Below, in pieces: positions 1 through 8,015 of a stretch of DNA of 39,989 bases. Below the pieces are notes generated by a model. It was not told where the DNA came from and did not search any database. It saw nothing but the letters and a program-made list of their open reading frames with translations. This stretch comes from JANXUF01 sp043747685 (GTDB lineage Bacteria; Actinomycetota; Acidimicrobiia; Acidimicrobiales; Ilumatobacteraceae). The stretch spans positions 1 through 39,989 of the forward strand of contig JAYTOR010000085.1 in NCBI GenBank assembly GCA_043747685.1, in the 5' to 3' direction. The position numbers and the translations under genes were made by a program. How positions within the stretch are numbered: the first letter of the stretch is position 1; each line of letters opens with the position of its first letter.

Positions 1-615
1 ATCTTGATACGGCACGCGTTGCCGCAGCGTACGGTGGTCTCCGAGGGCGCAGCCGACCCGCTGCTCTCCGCCGATGGGCATGCGCAGGCTGCGCGTCTCG
101 CCGAGTACCTCTCGACGGAGCATCTCGATGCGATCTATTCGAGCCCGCTGAGGAGGGCTGCGCAGACAGCGGACCCGCTCGCCGATCGACATCGTCTACC
201 CGTCGTCGTCGTCGACGAGCTGGCGGAGTTCGATCGTCATTCGAGCGAGTACATCCCGGTCGAGGAGCTCAAACGGACGAACGACCCGCGCTGGCAGTTG
301 ATCGTCTCCGGGCAGTGGATCGAAGACGGCGACACGCCGGAGGTCTTCTCGGAGCGGGTCGTTACGGCGATCGAGGCACTCGTGGTGGCCCATCAGGGCG
401 ACCGCATCGCTGTCGTCTGCCACGGTGGTGTGATCGGCGCATACGTGGCGCATATTCTCGGGATGGCACCCCGGGCGCAGTCGTTCTTCTACCCCAACTA
501 CACCTCGATCCACCGCCTTGCCGCAGCGTCGTCAGGCGAGCGGTCGATCGTCACACTGAACGAAACCGGCCATCTGCGCGGGAGTGGACTTCCGATCGGT
601 ATGTTCCAGCGATGA
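1..615 (+). CDS. Histidine phosphatase family protein, 5' truncated by window
   Basis: Phosphoglycerate-mutase-like (branch 1) histidine phosphatase. The frame is open to base 1 and reads ILIRHA at once; this RHA is the family's N-terminal catalytic His motif, so the true start lies a few codons outside the window and the TTG at 4 is not the start. Other family marks are SSPLRRAAQTA (second Arg, about residue 50) and VCHGGVIGAY (second catalytic His, about residue 140). About 203 residues are visible, near the full family length. Substrate cannot be read from sequence; sugar phosphates, nucleotides or phosphoproteins are all possible. Its TGA overlaps the next gene's ATG (ATGA at 612-615), so the two are probably translationally coupled. 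Confidence 0.85.
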   Translation: MLIRHALPQRTVVSEGAADPLLSADGHAQAARLAEYLSTEHLDAIYSSPLRRAAQTADPLADRHRLPVVVVDELAEFDRHSSEYIPVEELKRTNDPRWQLIVSGQWIEDGDTPEVFSERVVTAIEALVVAHQGDRIAVVCHGGVIGAYVAHILGMAPRAQSFFYPNYTSIHRLAAASSGERSIVTLNETGHLRGSGLPIGMFQR

Positions 616-1937
616 CCGATGCCACAGCGAACGCCCCCGGACTGCCCGATCGCTCCGATCGCTCCGATCGCTCCGATCCGACGGCTGCACTGCGTGCCTA
701 CCTCGACGCCAGCCCGTCTCCGTATCACGCAGTCGCCACCTCGGCATCGCTGCTGCGCGCCTCGGGATTTGTCGAACTCGAAGCCGGTGCTGAATGGTCG
801 GCTGACGGGACCCGCTCGTTCGTCGTGCGCGACGGAGCCCTCGTCGCCTGGATCGCTCCAGAAAGCGCTGCGGCCGCCGCCCCGTTTCGTATCATCGGAG
901 CGCACACCGATTCCCCTGGGCTGAGGATCAAACCGCGGCCCGATACGGGACTGCTCGGCTGGAGGCAATTGGGGGTCGAGGTCTACGGCGGCCCGCTCCT
1001 CAACTCGTGGCTCGACCGTGACCTCGGTATCGCCGGCCGGGTCGCGCTCATCGACGGAAGCACCATGTTGCTGAACGTCGACAGCGGAATTGCGCGGGTC
1101 GCCCAGCTCGCAGTGCACCTCGACCGCGAGGTCAACGATCGCGGCCTGGTCCTCGATCGCCAACAACACCTGACACCGATCTGGGGTGTCGGAGACGCAG
1201 CCGCCGGCGATTTCGTCGCCTTCGTGGCGAACGAATTGGGCGTCGACACCGGCGAGGTCGGCGCATGGGACCTGCAGCTCTACGACGTGAATCCGGCAGC
1301 AGTCATCGGCGAGGACACCTCGATGCTCGTCTCCGGCAGGCTCGACAACCAGCTGTCATGTTGGGCGGCAACGGCTGCGCTGACGAGTCGGGTTCCAAAG
1401 GGCAACCACGTCAGTGTGATCGCCTTGTTCGACCACGAGGAAGTCGGATCTGCCAGTAGCTCCGGTGCTGGCGGCCCGTTGCTCGCGCATCTCCTCGAGC
1501 GGATCACGGCGTCGCTCGGCGGCAGTCGATCCGACTTCATCCGTGCCTGCGCCGCTTCGTCGTGCATCTCGTCGGACAACGCCCACGCTGTGCACCCGAA
1601 TTACCCGGAACGCCACGAGCCGGGTCATCGGCCGCTGCTCAACCACGGACCAGCACTCAAGGTCAACGCCGGCCAGCGCTACGCGACTAACTCGGTGACG
1701 GCGACGATGTTCCAGCGGGCGTGCCGCTCGGCGGGAGTCCCGTGGCAGGTGTTCACCTCGCGGAACAACATGGCATGCGGATCGACGATCGGACCGATCA
1801 CCGCAACCCGACTCGGTATCGAGACCGTCGACGTCGGTGTGCCGCAGTTGTCGATGCACTCGGCTCGCGAGCTGTGCGGCGTCGACGACCCCGGCTACCT
1901 CGCCGCTGCGCTCGGTGCGTACCTCGCGGGTGCGTGA
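612..1937 (+). CDS. M18 family aminopeptidase
   Basis: Zinc metallo-aminopeptidase of family M18 (aspartyl aminopeptidase/PepC type), 441 aa, typical length. It would remove N-terminal, often acidic, residues from peptides in the cytoplasm. Visible metal-site motifs: GAHTDSPGLRIKPRP (His98), DHEEVGS (Asp274-Glu277, with the catalytic Glu pair), SSDNAHAVHPNY and a C-terminal HSARELCG. The start is the ATG at 612 inside the preceding stop (ATGA). The frame stays open further upstream to 315, but that stretch overlaps the phosphatase and has no M18 similarity. Residues about 13-22 are a DRS repeat encoded by a 9-bp tandem repeat. Confidence 0.93.
   Translation: MTDATANAPGLPDRSDRSDRSDPTAALRAYLDASPSPYHAVATSASLLRASGFVELEAGAEWSADGTRSFVVRDGALVAWIAPESAAAAAPFRIIGAHTDSPGLRIKPRPDTGLLGWRQLGVEVYGGPLLNSWLDRDLGIAGRVALIDGSTMLLNVDSGIARVAQLAVHLDREVNDRGLVLDRQQHLTPIWGVGDAAAGDFVAFVANELGVDTGEVGAWDLQLYDVNPAAVIGEDTSMLVSGRLDNQLSCWAATAALTSRVPKGNHVSVIALFDHEEVGSASSSGAGGPLLAHLLERITASLGGSRSDFIRACAASSCISSDNAHAVHPNYPERHEPGHRPLLNHGPALKVNAGQRYATNSVTATMFQRACRSAGVPWQVFTSRNNMACGSTIGPITATRLGIETVDVGVPQLSMHSARELCGVDDPGYLAAALGAYLAGA
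647..682 (+). repeat. 9-bp tandem repeat in the M18 aminopeptidase 5' end
   Basis: Three exact copies of cgatcgctc (647-673) plus a partial fourth. They encode a short Asp-Arg-Ser run in the variable N-terminus before the conserved domain. The period is a multiple of three, so copy-number change keeps the frame. Confidence 0.85.
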
Positions 1938-1944
1938 CTCGGAC

Positions 1945-1971
1945 TGGGGTTCGGACGACGACCGACCCAGA
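1945..1971. terminator. Possible bidirectional terminator hairpin
   Basis: In the 37-bp gap between the convergent aminopeptidase and acyltransferase genes, ctggggttcgg can pair imperfectly with ccgacccag around a short loop. There is one bulge and no clear U tract, so this is a weak call. Confidence 0.3.
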
Positions 1972-1974
1972 AGT

Positions 1975-2646
1975 TCAGACCTGCGCCTGGGCGCGATCGA
2001 AGAGGATCTGCACCTCTTCGTGCAACCGGCTCGTGAGGTCTTTGACGACGCCACGCGGCGCCTTTCTGTTGAGACCCTCCGGCGGCATCAACGGTGCGCC
2101 GATGATCAGGCGCATCTTTTTCGGATGGACGAACCACGAGCCCTTGGACATCACATGCTCGCTGCCCCCGATACCGATCGGAATGATCGGGACGCCCGCC
2201 TTGATCGCCACGTAGGCGGCACCGTCGAACATCGGTTGGACGATCGGGCCGCTCTTACGCTCGCCCTCCGGATAGAGCACGAGTGGCTCCCCGCCTTCGA
2301 CGACGGCGATACACCGTTGTAGCGCTTCGCGATCGGCGGTCCCTCGCGACACGGGAAAGGCGCCGAGCGCCGATAGCAGCCAGTTGCCAGGCTGGGTTTC
2401 CCACATCGAATCCTTGCCCATATAGCGGATGCGCCGCTTGGTGATTCCGGCACATGCCATCGTGTCGATGATCGAACGGTGAACGGGGGCGATGATGTAG
2501 CCACCGGAGAGCGGGAGATTTTCGCGCCCGGTGATCGTCAGGCGGTTGTACACCCGACAGAAACCCCACGTGACAGTCCGTCCGAATCGATAGAACATCC
2601 TCGACGGCAACGAGTTACCGGCGAGTTCTGACTTGACCTTGGTCAT
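1975..2646 (-). CDS. 1-acyl-sn-glycerol-3-phosphate acyltransferase (PlsC family)
   Basis: Acyltransferase of the PlsC/AGPAT family, 223 aa. It probably transfers a second acyl chain to lysophosphatidic acid at the membrane in phospholipid synthesis. Motif I is a variant HRSIIDT (usually HxxxxD; His and Asp are present) in APVHRSIIDTMA. Motif III is LYPEGERKSG (usually FPEGTRS), and the downstream PIIPIGIGG block matches motif IV. ATG at 2646 is chosen because it lies 7 bp after the cmk stop; the open frame continues upstream only through cmk. The cmk-plsC pairing is common in actinobacteria and supports one transcript from guaB1. The exact acyl acceptor is unproven. Confidence 0.88.
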   Translation of the reverse strand: MTKVKSELAGNSLPSRMFYRFGRTVTWGFCRVYNRLTITGRENLPLSGGYIIAPVHRSIIDTMACAGITKRRIRYMGKDSMWETQPGNWLLSALGAFPVSRGTADREALQRCIAVVEGGEPLVLYPEGERKSGPIVQPMFDGAAYVAIKAGVPIIPIGIGGSEHVMSKGSWFVHPKKMRLIIGAPLMPPEGLNRKAPRGVVKDLTSRLHEEVQILFDRAQAQV

Positions 2647-2653
2647 CGGCGCA

Positions 2654-3325
2654 TCACGAACCCTTCTCGTGATCTGGATCATCGAGGCTCTCATCGTGAT
2701 CCAGGAGACCGATGATCTTGCGGACGATCTCATCGACTGACAGTCCGTCCGTCTCCACGTTGTGGCCGCCATCCGTCGCCTGCAGTTTCCCGTCCGGTCG
2801 CGACATGTCCCGATGGTCCCGTTCGGCGAGCGCGGCGGCGATCTCCTCGACGTTGCCCCCGTATTGCGCAGCGCGGCGCTTGGCACGTTCGAGCGGAGTC
2901 GCCGTCAGATAGATCTTCAGCTCGGCATCCGGGAAGACGACGGAGGCGATGTCGCGACCTTCGATCACTCCGCCGCCGTGTTCCGCCGCCCACGCCCGTT
3001 GGCGATCGCGAAGGTCTGCGCGCACATCCGAGTTCGAAGCAACAGGCGCAACGTTGACGGTGATCTCCGGGGTTCTGATCGCTTCGGAAACGTCGCGGCC
3101 GTCGACGAAGACCCCGCGCTCTCCGACTTCGATCGAAACCGACCGCGACATCGCCGCGACTGCCTCGACGTCGTGGAGGGCGATACCGCGGTGCATCGCT
3201 TCGGCGGTCACGGCCCGATACATCGCCCCGGTGTCGAGATACGCCAGACCAAGGCTGCTCGCGAGCAACCGTGAGACAGTCGACTTGCCGGCCCCTGCCG
3301 GGCCATCGATCGCGACGACTCTCAC
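2654..3325 (-). CDS. cmk: Cytidylate kinase
   Basis: Phosphorylates CMP/dCMP with ATP in pyrimidine nucleotide recycling. The 223-aa protein opens with the P-loop IDGPAGAGKST, then LDTGAMYRA and a long CMP-binding insert. GRDI in VIEGRDIASVVFPDAELKIYL and RRAAQ are typical of bacterial Cmk, and RDHRDMSRPDG resembles the usual RDxxDSxR lid motif. GTG at 3325 is preferred because it forms a GTGA overlap with the guaB1 stop at 3322-3324. A TTG one codon upstream is possible but less likely. Confidence 0.95.
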   Translation of the reverse strand: MRVVAIDGPAGAGKSTVSRLLASSLGLAYLDTGAMYRAVTAEAMHRGIALHDVEAVAAMSRSVSIEVGERGVFVDGRDVSEAIRTPEITVNVAPVASNSDVRADLRDRQRAWAAEHGGGVIEGRDIASVVFPDAELKIYLTATPLERAKRRAAQYGGNVEEIAAALAERDHRDMSRPDGKLQATDGGHNVETDGLSVDEIVRKIIGLLDHDESLDDPDHEKGS

Positions 3326-4758
3326 CAACTCGTCCCCACCGGTCGGCCTTCTTCGTAGCCGGCGGCACTCTGGATCCCGACGACTGCTCGGTCGGCGAAC
3401 TCCGGGATGCTCGCGGCGCCGGCATACGTGCAGGAACTGCGGACCCCTGCAACGATCTCGTCGACGATGTCCTCGACACCGGGGCGCTCCGGGTCGAGAT
3501 ACATACGCGAACTGCTGATGCCTTCCTCGAAGAGTTCTTTGCGAGCACGATCGAACGACGATTCCGTGCGCGTCCGACTCTTGACGGCGCGCGACGATGC
3601 CATGCCGAAGCTCTCCTTATAGAGGCGACCGTCGGTGTCGCGGAGTGTGTCGGCCGCCGATTCGTAGGTGCCGGCGAGCCAGGACCCGAACATCACGCTG
3701 GCAGCCCCGGCAGCAAGGGCGAGCGCTACGTCGCGGGGGTACCGCACGCCGCCGTCGGCCCACACGTGCTTGCCGAGGCGTGCCGCTTCTGCTGAACACT
3801 CCAACACCGCCGAGAACTGAGGGCGGCCGACACCCGTCATCATCCGTGTCGTGCACATCGCACCGGGGCCGACGCCGACCTTGACGACATCAGCACCGGC
3901 CTCGATCAGCGCTCTCGTACCGCTCGTCGTCACGACGTTGCCGGCAACGATCGGCGTCGACATCGCATTCGACCGAGCCTCCTGCACCGCCCACAGCATC
4001 TTGTCCTGATGGCCGTGCGCAGTATCGATGACCAGCGCATCGACACCCATGGCGACGAGTGCCTTGGCCTTGGCACCCGGGTCTCCGTTGATTCCGACGG
4101 CGACTGCCACCATCAACCGGCCTTCGCTGTCGAGCGCCGGCCGATAGATCGTCGAACGCAGCGCACCCTTCTGGGTGACGCAACCGAGCAGGCGGTCGTC
4201 GCTGTCGACGACAGGGGCTGCTTTGATGCGTTCGTGGAACAGGCGGTCGAAGATCGACGTGAGATCGGTTCCATCCGCAACTTTGACCAGATCCCGGCTC
4301 ATGACATTATGCAACTGCGTGAAGCGGTCGAAACCGACGGAATCGGCCTCCGTGAAGATGCCGACAGGCCGATCGTCCTCGATGATCACGACGGCGCCGT
4401 GAGCGCGTTTGTGGATCAGGCTGAGCGCCTCCCCCACGGTCGCCGTCGGTGCCAACGTGATCGGCGTCTCGTAGATGGGGTGGCGGCTCTTGACGTACTC
4501 GACGACCGCCTCGATCACATCGAGCGGGATGTCCTGCGGCAGCACGACCAAACCGCCGCGGCGTGCGAGGGTTTCGGCCATCCGCCGACCGGCTACGGCC
4601 GTCATGTTGGCGGCGACGATCGGGATCGTCGTACCGAGCCCATCCGGGGTCGTCAAATCGACGTTGAACCGTGATCCGACAGCCGAATGGCTCGGAGTCA
4701 TGAAGACGTCGTTGTAGGTCAGGTCGTACGCCGCTGAGGTGTTGTTGAGAAACCGCAT
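3322..4758 (-). CDS. guaB1: GuaB1-family IMP dehydrogenase-related protein (probable GMP reductase)
   Basis: 478-aa IMPDH/GMPR-fold enzyme. Order: N-terminal TIM-barrel part (YDLTYNDVFMTPS), two CBS domains at about residues 95-205, then the rest of the barrel with the catalytic loop GVGPGAMCTTR (Cys302) and the DGGVRYP phosphate-binding region. The length and the CTTRMMTGVG loop fit the actinobacterial GuaB1 group rather than true GuaB. A mycobacterial GuaB1 has been shown to be a CBS-regulated GMP reductase, so NADPH-dependent GMP to IMP conversion is the likely role; that is family knowledge, not shown here. ATG at 4758 is preceded by GGAGG at about 10 nt. It leads the guaB1-cmk-plsC block. 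Confidence 0.92.
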   Translation of the reverse strand: MRFLNNTSAAYDLTYNDVFMTPSHSAVGSRFNVDLTTPDGLGTTIPIVAANMTAVAGRRMAETLARRGGLVVLPQDIPLDVIEAVVEYVKSRHPIYETPITLAPTATVGEALSLIHKRAHGAVVIIEDDRPVGIFTEADSVGFDRFTQLHNVMSRDLVKVADGTDLTSIFDRLFHERIKAAPVVDSDDRLLGCVTQKGALRSTIYRPALDSEGRLMVAVAVGINGDPGAKAKALVAMGVDALVIDTAHGHQDKMLWAVQEARSNAMSTPIVAGNVVTTSGTRALIEAGADVVKVGVGPGAMCTTRMMTGVGRPQFSAVLECSAEAARLGKHVWADGGVRYPRDVALALAAGAASVMFGSWLAGTYESAADTLRDTDGRLYKESFGMASSRAVKSRTRTESSFDRARKELFEEGISSSRMYLDPERPGVEDIVDEIVAGVRSSCTYAGAASIPEFADRAVVGIQSAAGYEEGRPVGTSW

Positions 4759-4868
4759 GAAATCGTTGCCTCCAGAAAAGAGCCAATGCAATCTAACAAC
4801 GCAAAGATGGCGATGTCCTGCTCTTGGCCGTGCCAGCGTGCACGGCGGCGCAGGGGTACGGTGTCGGC

Positions 4869-5555
4869 ATGGGGCTTCCGCCGGTCATGCTCGTCCACGG
4901 TTGGGGCGGGTCGTTCAAACAGACCTGGGTGTCGACACCGCTGGTGCCATTGCTGGAGGATGCCGGGCGCACGATCATCGGCGTCGACCTGCTCGGCCAC
5001 GGAACTGCCCCGAAGCCGCACGACCCAGCCGGGTACGGTGACATGACGGCGCGCATCGTCGATTCGCTACCGGACGAGCCGATTGACGCCGTCGGATTCT
5101 CCCTCGGAGCGGCGACGTTGTTGCGAACGGCGATCGACTCGCCCGGCTCGTTCAGACGGATCGTGCTCGCCGGTGTCGGTGCCAGTCTGTTCCATCGCGA
5201 CGACGAGCGCTCGAAACGGATCGTTGCAGCAGTCCGTGGCGAAGGCGGCGATGACGACGTCCTCGCCAATCTCTTCGCGCAGTACGCCGGCAGTGCCGGC
5301 AATGACAGCGAGGCGCTGGCGCTGGTGATGGAACGCGTCCAGGAGCCGTTCACCGCAGCGCAGCTCGCGCGAGTCACCTGTCCGGTCCTCGTCGCGCTCG
5401 GCGACAAGGACTTCGCAGGGCCTGCCGAGCCACTCATCGAGAAACTGCCGAATGCCACGCTGGTGATGCTGCGCAACGTCGATCATTTCGCCACCCCCGA
5501 AAAGTTCAGTTTCATCGACGCCGTGCTCGACTTCCTGGCCATCGACGGGTCGTGA
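4869..5555 (+). CDS. Alpha/beta-fold hydrolase
   Basis: 228-aa alpha/beta hydrolase. Visible: the HGWGG oxyanion-hole region near the N-terminus, DLLGHG, nucleophile elbow GFSLG (Ser78), the acid in LGDKD, and the terminal catalytic His in NVDHF. The substrate is unknown; the fold covers esterases, lipases and C-C hydrolases. I chose ATG 4869, just before conserved LPPVMLVHG; a TTG at 4824 would add 15 residues of non-family sequence. The gene is divergent from guaB1. Its stop overlaps the next gene's GTG (GTGA), so it is probably co-expressed with the t6A enzyme. Confidence 0.85.
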   Translation: MGLPPVMLVHGWGGSFKQTWVSTPLVPLLEDAGRTIIGVDLLGHGTAPKPHDPAGYGDMTARIVDSLPDEPIDAVGFSLGAATLLRTAIDSPGSFRRIVLAGVGASLFHRDDERSKRIVAAVRGEGGDDDVLANLFAQYAGSAGNDSEALALVMERVQEPFTAAQLARVTCPVLVALGDKDFAGPAEPLIEKLPNATLVMLRNVDHFATPEKFSFIDAVLDFLAIDGS

Positions 5556-6487
5556 GTGCGACCGTCGGAACCGATGTCGGCTACGCCGTCGAAGTCATCC
5601 GCAGCGGCGGTCTCGTCGCCATCCCGACAGAGACGGTGTACGGACTCGGTGCCGACGCCTCCAACGAGTCGGCTGTACGGCGAATATTCGCGGCGAAGGG
5701 ACGTCCGGTCGATCACCCGCTGATCGTCCACCTCGCCGACGGCGCACAGCTGTCGAGCTGGTCGAAACATCCGTCAGCGGCGGCGGTGCTGCTCGCCGAA
5801 ACCTGTTGGCCTGGACCGTTGACGATCATCGTGCCGCGTGCCGAAACGGTGCTCGACGTCGTCACCGGGGGACAAGACACCGTTGGGCTGAGGGTTCCGG
5901 CGCACCCGCTGACGGCGGAATTGTTGGCGAGGTTCGGAGGCGGGATTGCGGCCCCGTCTGCGAATCGCTTTGGCCGGATCAGCCCAACAAGTGCAGCCCA
6001 TGTCGCCGACGACCTCGGCGCAGCCGTCGACTACATCCTCGACGGCGGGCAGGCGGCGATCGGCGTCGAATCGACCATCGTCGACTGCACCGGTGACGTT
6101 CCGCAGATCCTCCGCCACGGCGGCGTGACCGATGACGAGCTCGCGTCGATGCTCGACGGTCCACTCGAACGTTCTCCGAGCGGTCCCAGTCGTGCGCCCG
6201 GGATGCTCGCCTCACACTACGCACCGCGTGCTCCCGTCGAACTGTACGAGTCCGGCGACGAAGCGTTCTGGCGGGCGAAGGAGCTGCAAGACGTCGGAAT
6301 CGGGGTCGCCGTCATCGACTACGGCAGCAACCTCGGTGCCTACGCACGACAGCTCTACAGCGATCTACGAGCCGCCGATCAGTCGGGTGCCGGAACGATC
6401 ATCGCCGTGTTGCCGCCCGCCGCCGGTCTTGGCCACGCGATCCGCGACCGCCTGACGAAAGCAGCCGCACCCCGCCCCCCGACCTGA
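5552..6487 (+). CDS. L-threonylcarbamoyladenylate synthase (Sua5/YciO/YrdC type)
   Basis: Makes threonylcarbamoyl-AMP from Thr, bicarbonate and ATP, the first step of t6A modification of ANN-decoding tRNAs. 311 aa: YrdC domain at about 1-200 (IPTETVYGLGADA, KGRPVDHPL, SAN motif in APSANRFG, STIVDC), a linker with APGMLASHYAP that matches the Sua5 linker, then a C-terminal Rossmann-like domain. The linker and C-terminal domain make this the long Sua5 form rather than short TsaC. GTG 5552 overlaps the upstream stop. A perfect palindrome follows the gene. Confidence 0.93.
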   Translation: MSATVGTDVGYAVEVIRSGGLVAIPTETVYGLGADASNESAVRRIFAAKGRPVDHPLIVHLADGAQLSSWSKHPSAAAVLLAETCWPGPLTIIVPRAETVLDVVTGGQDTVGLRVPAHPLTAELLARFGGGIAAPSANRFGRISPTSAAHVADDLGAAVDYILDGGQAAIGVESTIVDCTGDVPQILRHGGVTDDELASMLDGPLERSPSGPSRAPGMLASHYAPRAPVELYESGDEAFWRAKELQDVGIGVAVIDYGSNLGAYARQLYSDLRAADQSGAGTIIAVLPPAAGLGHAIRDRLTKAAAPRPPT

Positions 6488-6510
6488 GGCGTCGCCTTTC
6501 GCACCCGGGT

Positions 6511-6556
6511 CCGTGTCACCGAATGTGCACAGATCTGTGCACATTCGGTGACACGG
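6511..6556. repeat. 46-bp perfect palindrome between convergent genes
   Basis: Every base from 6511 to 6556 is self-complementary about a centre at 6533/6534 (agatct core, arms starting ccgtgtcacc and ending ggtgacacgg). It has no spacer. It lies between the convergent sua5 and marR genes, so it could act as a bidirectional terminator; there is no U tract. It may equally be one copy of a dispersed palindromic repeat. Confidence 0.95.
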
Positions 6557-6589
6557 GAGGCGAGCCGTTGCGGCGTGTCGCCGGCACGG

Positions 6590-7108
6590 CTATCTCGGCT
6601 GAGTGCGCCGTCGCCACAGTGGCCCGTCGTCCATCGGGCTGATCTTGCGGAGAATGCGGAGTAATGCCGCTCGGTCGCGTTCTGACAGCTGCGCCAGTTC
6701 AGCAGGTGGTCGGGACATCGCCCCGTGGACCTGAGCAGCGACCGTCTCGCCGACGGGGGTCAGCACGACTTCACGGACGCGGCGGTCCCCGACGGCCGCC
6801 TGGCGTTTCGCCAGCCCGAGTTCTTCGAGCCGGTCGACGACATTGGTGACATAGGAGGCATCGCACGACATCTGTTCGGCAAGATGGCGCATCTTGGAAG
6901 ATCCTGCGGCCAAGGTCATCAACGCGTGACCATGCGGCGGGGTCAGCCCATGCTCGTTCATCACTCCAAAGAACGTGTCCCGGCTCGACAGGAAAAGCGG
7001 GGACATCCTTGCCCAGATTTCATGCTCCTGCTGTTGCGCAATCGATCCGGCAGCGGCGTCTTCACAACTGTCGACCGCATCGAGACCCTCAACAGATTTG
7101 TGCCTCAC
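6590..7108 (-). CDS. MarR family transcriptional regulator
   Basis: 172-aa winged-helix regulator. The recognition region MRHLAEQMSCDASYVTNVVDRLEELGL and the wing GDRRVREVVLTPVG are typical MarR, flanked by dimerisation helices. GTG 7108 is the most upstream start; about 30 N-terminal residues precede the family core, so a start further in is possible. The gene is divergent from a DrrAB-like exporter locus, and an ATTGA-N6-TCAAT repeat lies over the exporter promoter. By analogy it should repress the exporter and perhaps itself, yet the exporter genes are broken while this regulator looks intact. Confidence 0.92.
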   Translation of the reverse strand: MRHKSVEGLDAVDSCEDAAAGSIAQQQEHEIWARMSPLFLSSRDTFFGVMNEHGLTPPHGHALMTLAAGSSKMRHLAEQMSCDASYVTNVVDRLEELGLAKRQAAVGDRRVREVVLTPVGETVAAQVHGAMSRPPAELAQLSERDRAALLRILRKISPMDDGPLWRRRTQPR

Positions 7109-7145
7109 ACAAGCATCCTACACGCATCATCACCGACGCTCAACC

Positions 7146-7174
7146 ATTGACAAGCATCAATAATCGGGTAATAT
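7146..7174 (+). promoter_or_regulatory. Promoter with overlapping MarR-like operator
   Basis: TTGACA (7147-7152) and TAATAT (7169-7174) are separated by 16 bp, a near-consensus housekeeping promoter pointing into the exporter pseudogene. An inverted repeat ATTGA-N6-TCAAT (7146-7161) covers the -35 box, and a wider CCATTGA/TCAATGG pair (7144-7150, 7174-7180) brackets the whole promoter. That placement fits MarR repression. The predicted transcription start falls at about 7181, just past the ATG at 7177. Confidence 0.65.
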
Positions 7175-7176
7175 CA

Positions 7177-8015
7177 ATGGCTGTAACGGACACAGCCATC
7201 GTGGCCGACGGTCTCCGCAAATCCTTCGGAGGTGTCCATGCGGTCAACGGCGTCAGCCTCGAGGTTCCCACCGGCACGGTTTTCGGGCTGCTCGGCGTCA
7301 ACGATGCCGGGAAGACGACGATCGTACGGACGCTCACGACCGTGCTCAAACCGGACGTAGGACACGGCATCGTCAACGGTCTCGATGTCGTCGAGCATGC
7401 GCAGTCCCCCAGGCGTAGCATCGGATTCGCCGGGCAGTACGCGGCTGTCGACGAGAACCTGACAGGACGGGCCCGGCGAGGACCTATTCCGGTGGTATGC
7501 GCCGTCGCCTTGATCTCGGCGCGGCGTTGGTCGCGCATCCTCCCGTGCTGTTCCTCGACGAGCCGACGACGGGTCTCGATCCGGCCAGCCGTCTTGCGCT
7601 GTGAAACGTCATCGAAAGCCTCGTCTCCGATGGCACGACCGTCCTGCTGACGACGCAGTACCTCGAAGAGGCAGGTCGCCTTGCAGACAACATCGTCGTG
7701 ATCAACGAGGGCGCGATCGCTGCCCCGGGAACCGTTTCGCAGTTGAAGGCGACGCTCGGAGAAACCGTCATCGAGTTACAGTTGCAAAAAGAATCGGAAG
7801 TCGAAGCTGGTGCGGCCGCGCTGCACACCGCGACGTCCGCGAGCGTCATCGTCAGGGTGACAATGGCGAGTGGGCCAGCGACACTGCGCGACACGCTGAA
7901 CGCGCTTGATGCGGCGGGCATCACCCCGATGTACGTCGCGCTGCGCGAGCCGACGCTCGACGATGTCTTTCTCGACCTCACCACCCGGAACCTCGCCAGC
8001 GGAGCAGCGCAATGA
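7177..8015 (+). pseudogene. DrrA-like daunorubicin-type ABC exporter ATPase, broken
   Basis: Remnant of a DrrA-family ATPase. The first part (7177 to about 7470) reads MAVTDTAIVADGLRKSFGG through DENLTGR. The frame then breaks: the ABC signature TYSGGMRRRLDLG resumes at 7482 in another frame, with about 40 residues between Q-loop and signature missing. Walker B FLDEPTTGLDP follows. At 7602-7604 a TGA stands where the family usually has Trp, and the C-terminus then runs open to 8015. Walker A is also altered (GLLGVNDAGKTT; family GLLGPNGAGKTT). The original end overlaps the permease start (ATGA at 8012). A deletion, a nonsense codon and a damaged P-loop together mean it is almost certainly non-functional. 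Confidence 0.88.

Noticed and set aside
7602..7604. TGA inside the DrrA ATPase as selenocysteine or programmed stop
   Set aside because: The site normally holds Trp, no SECIS-like stem follows, and the same gene carries other clear damage.
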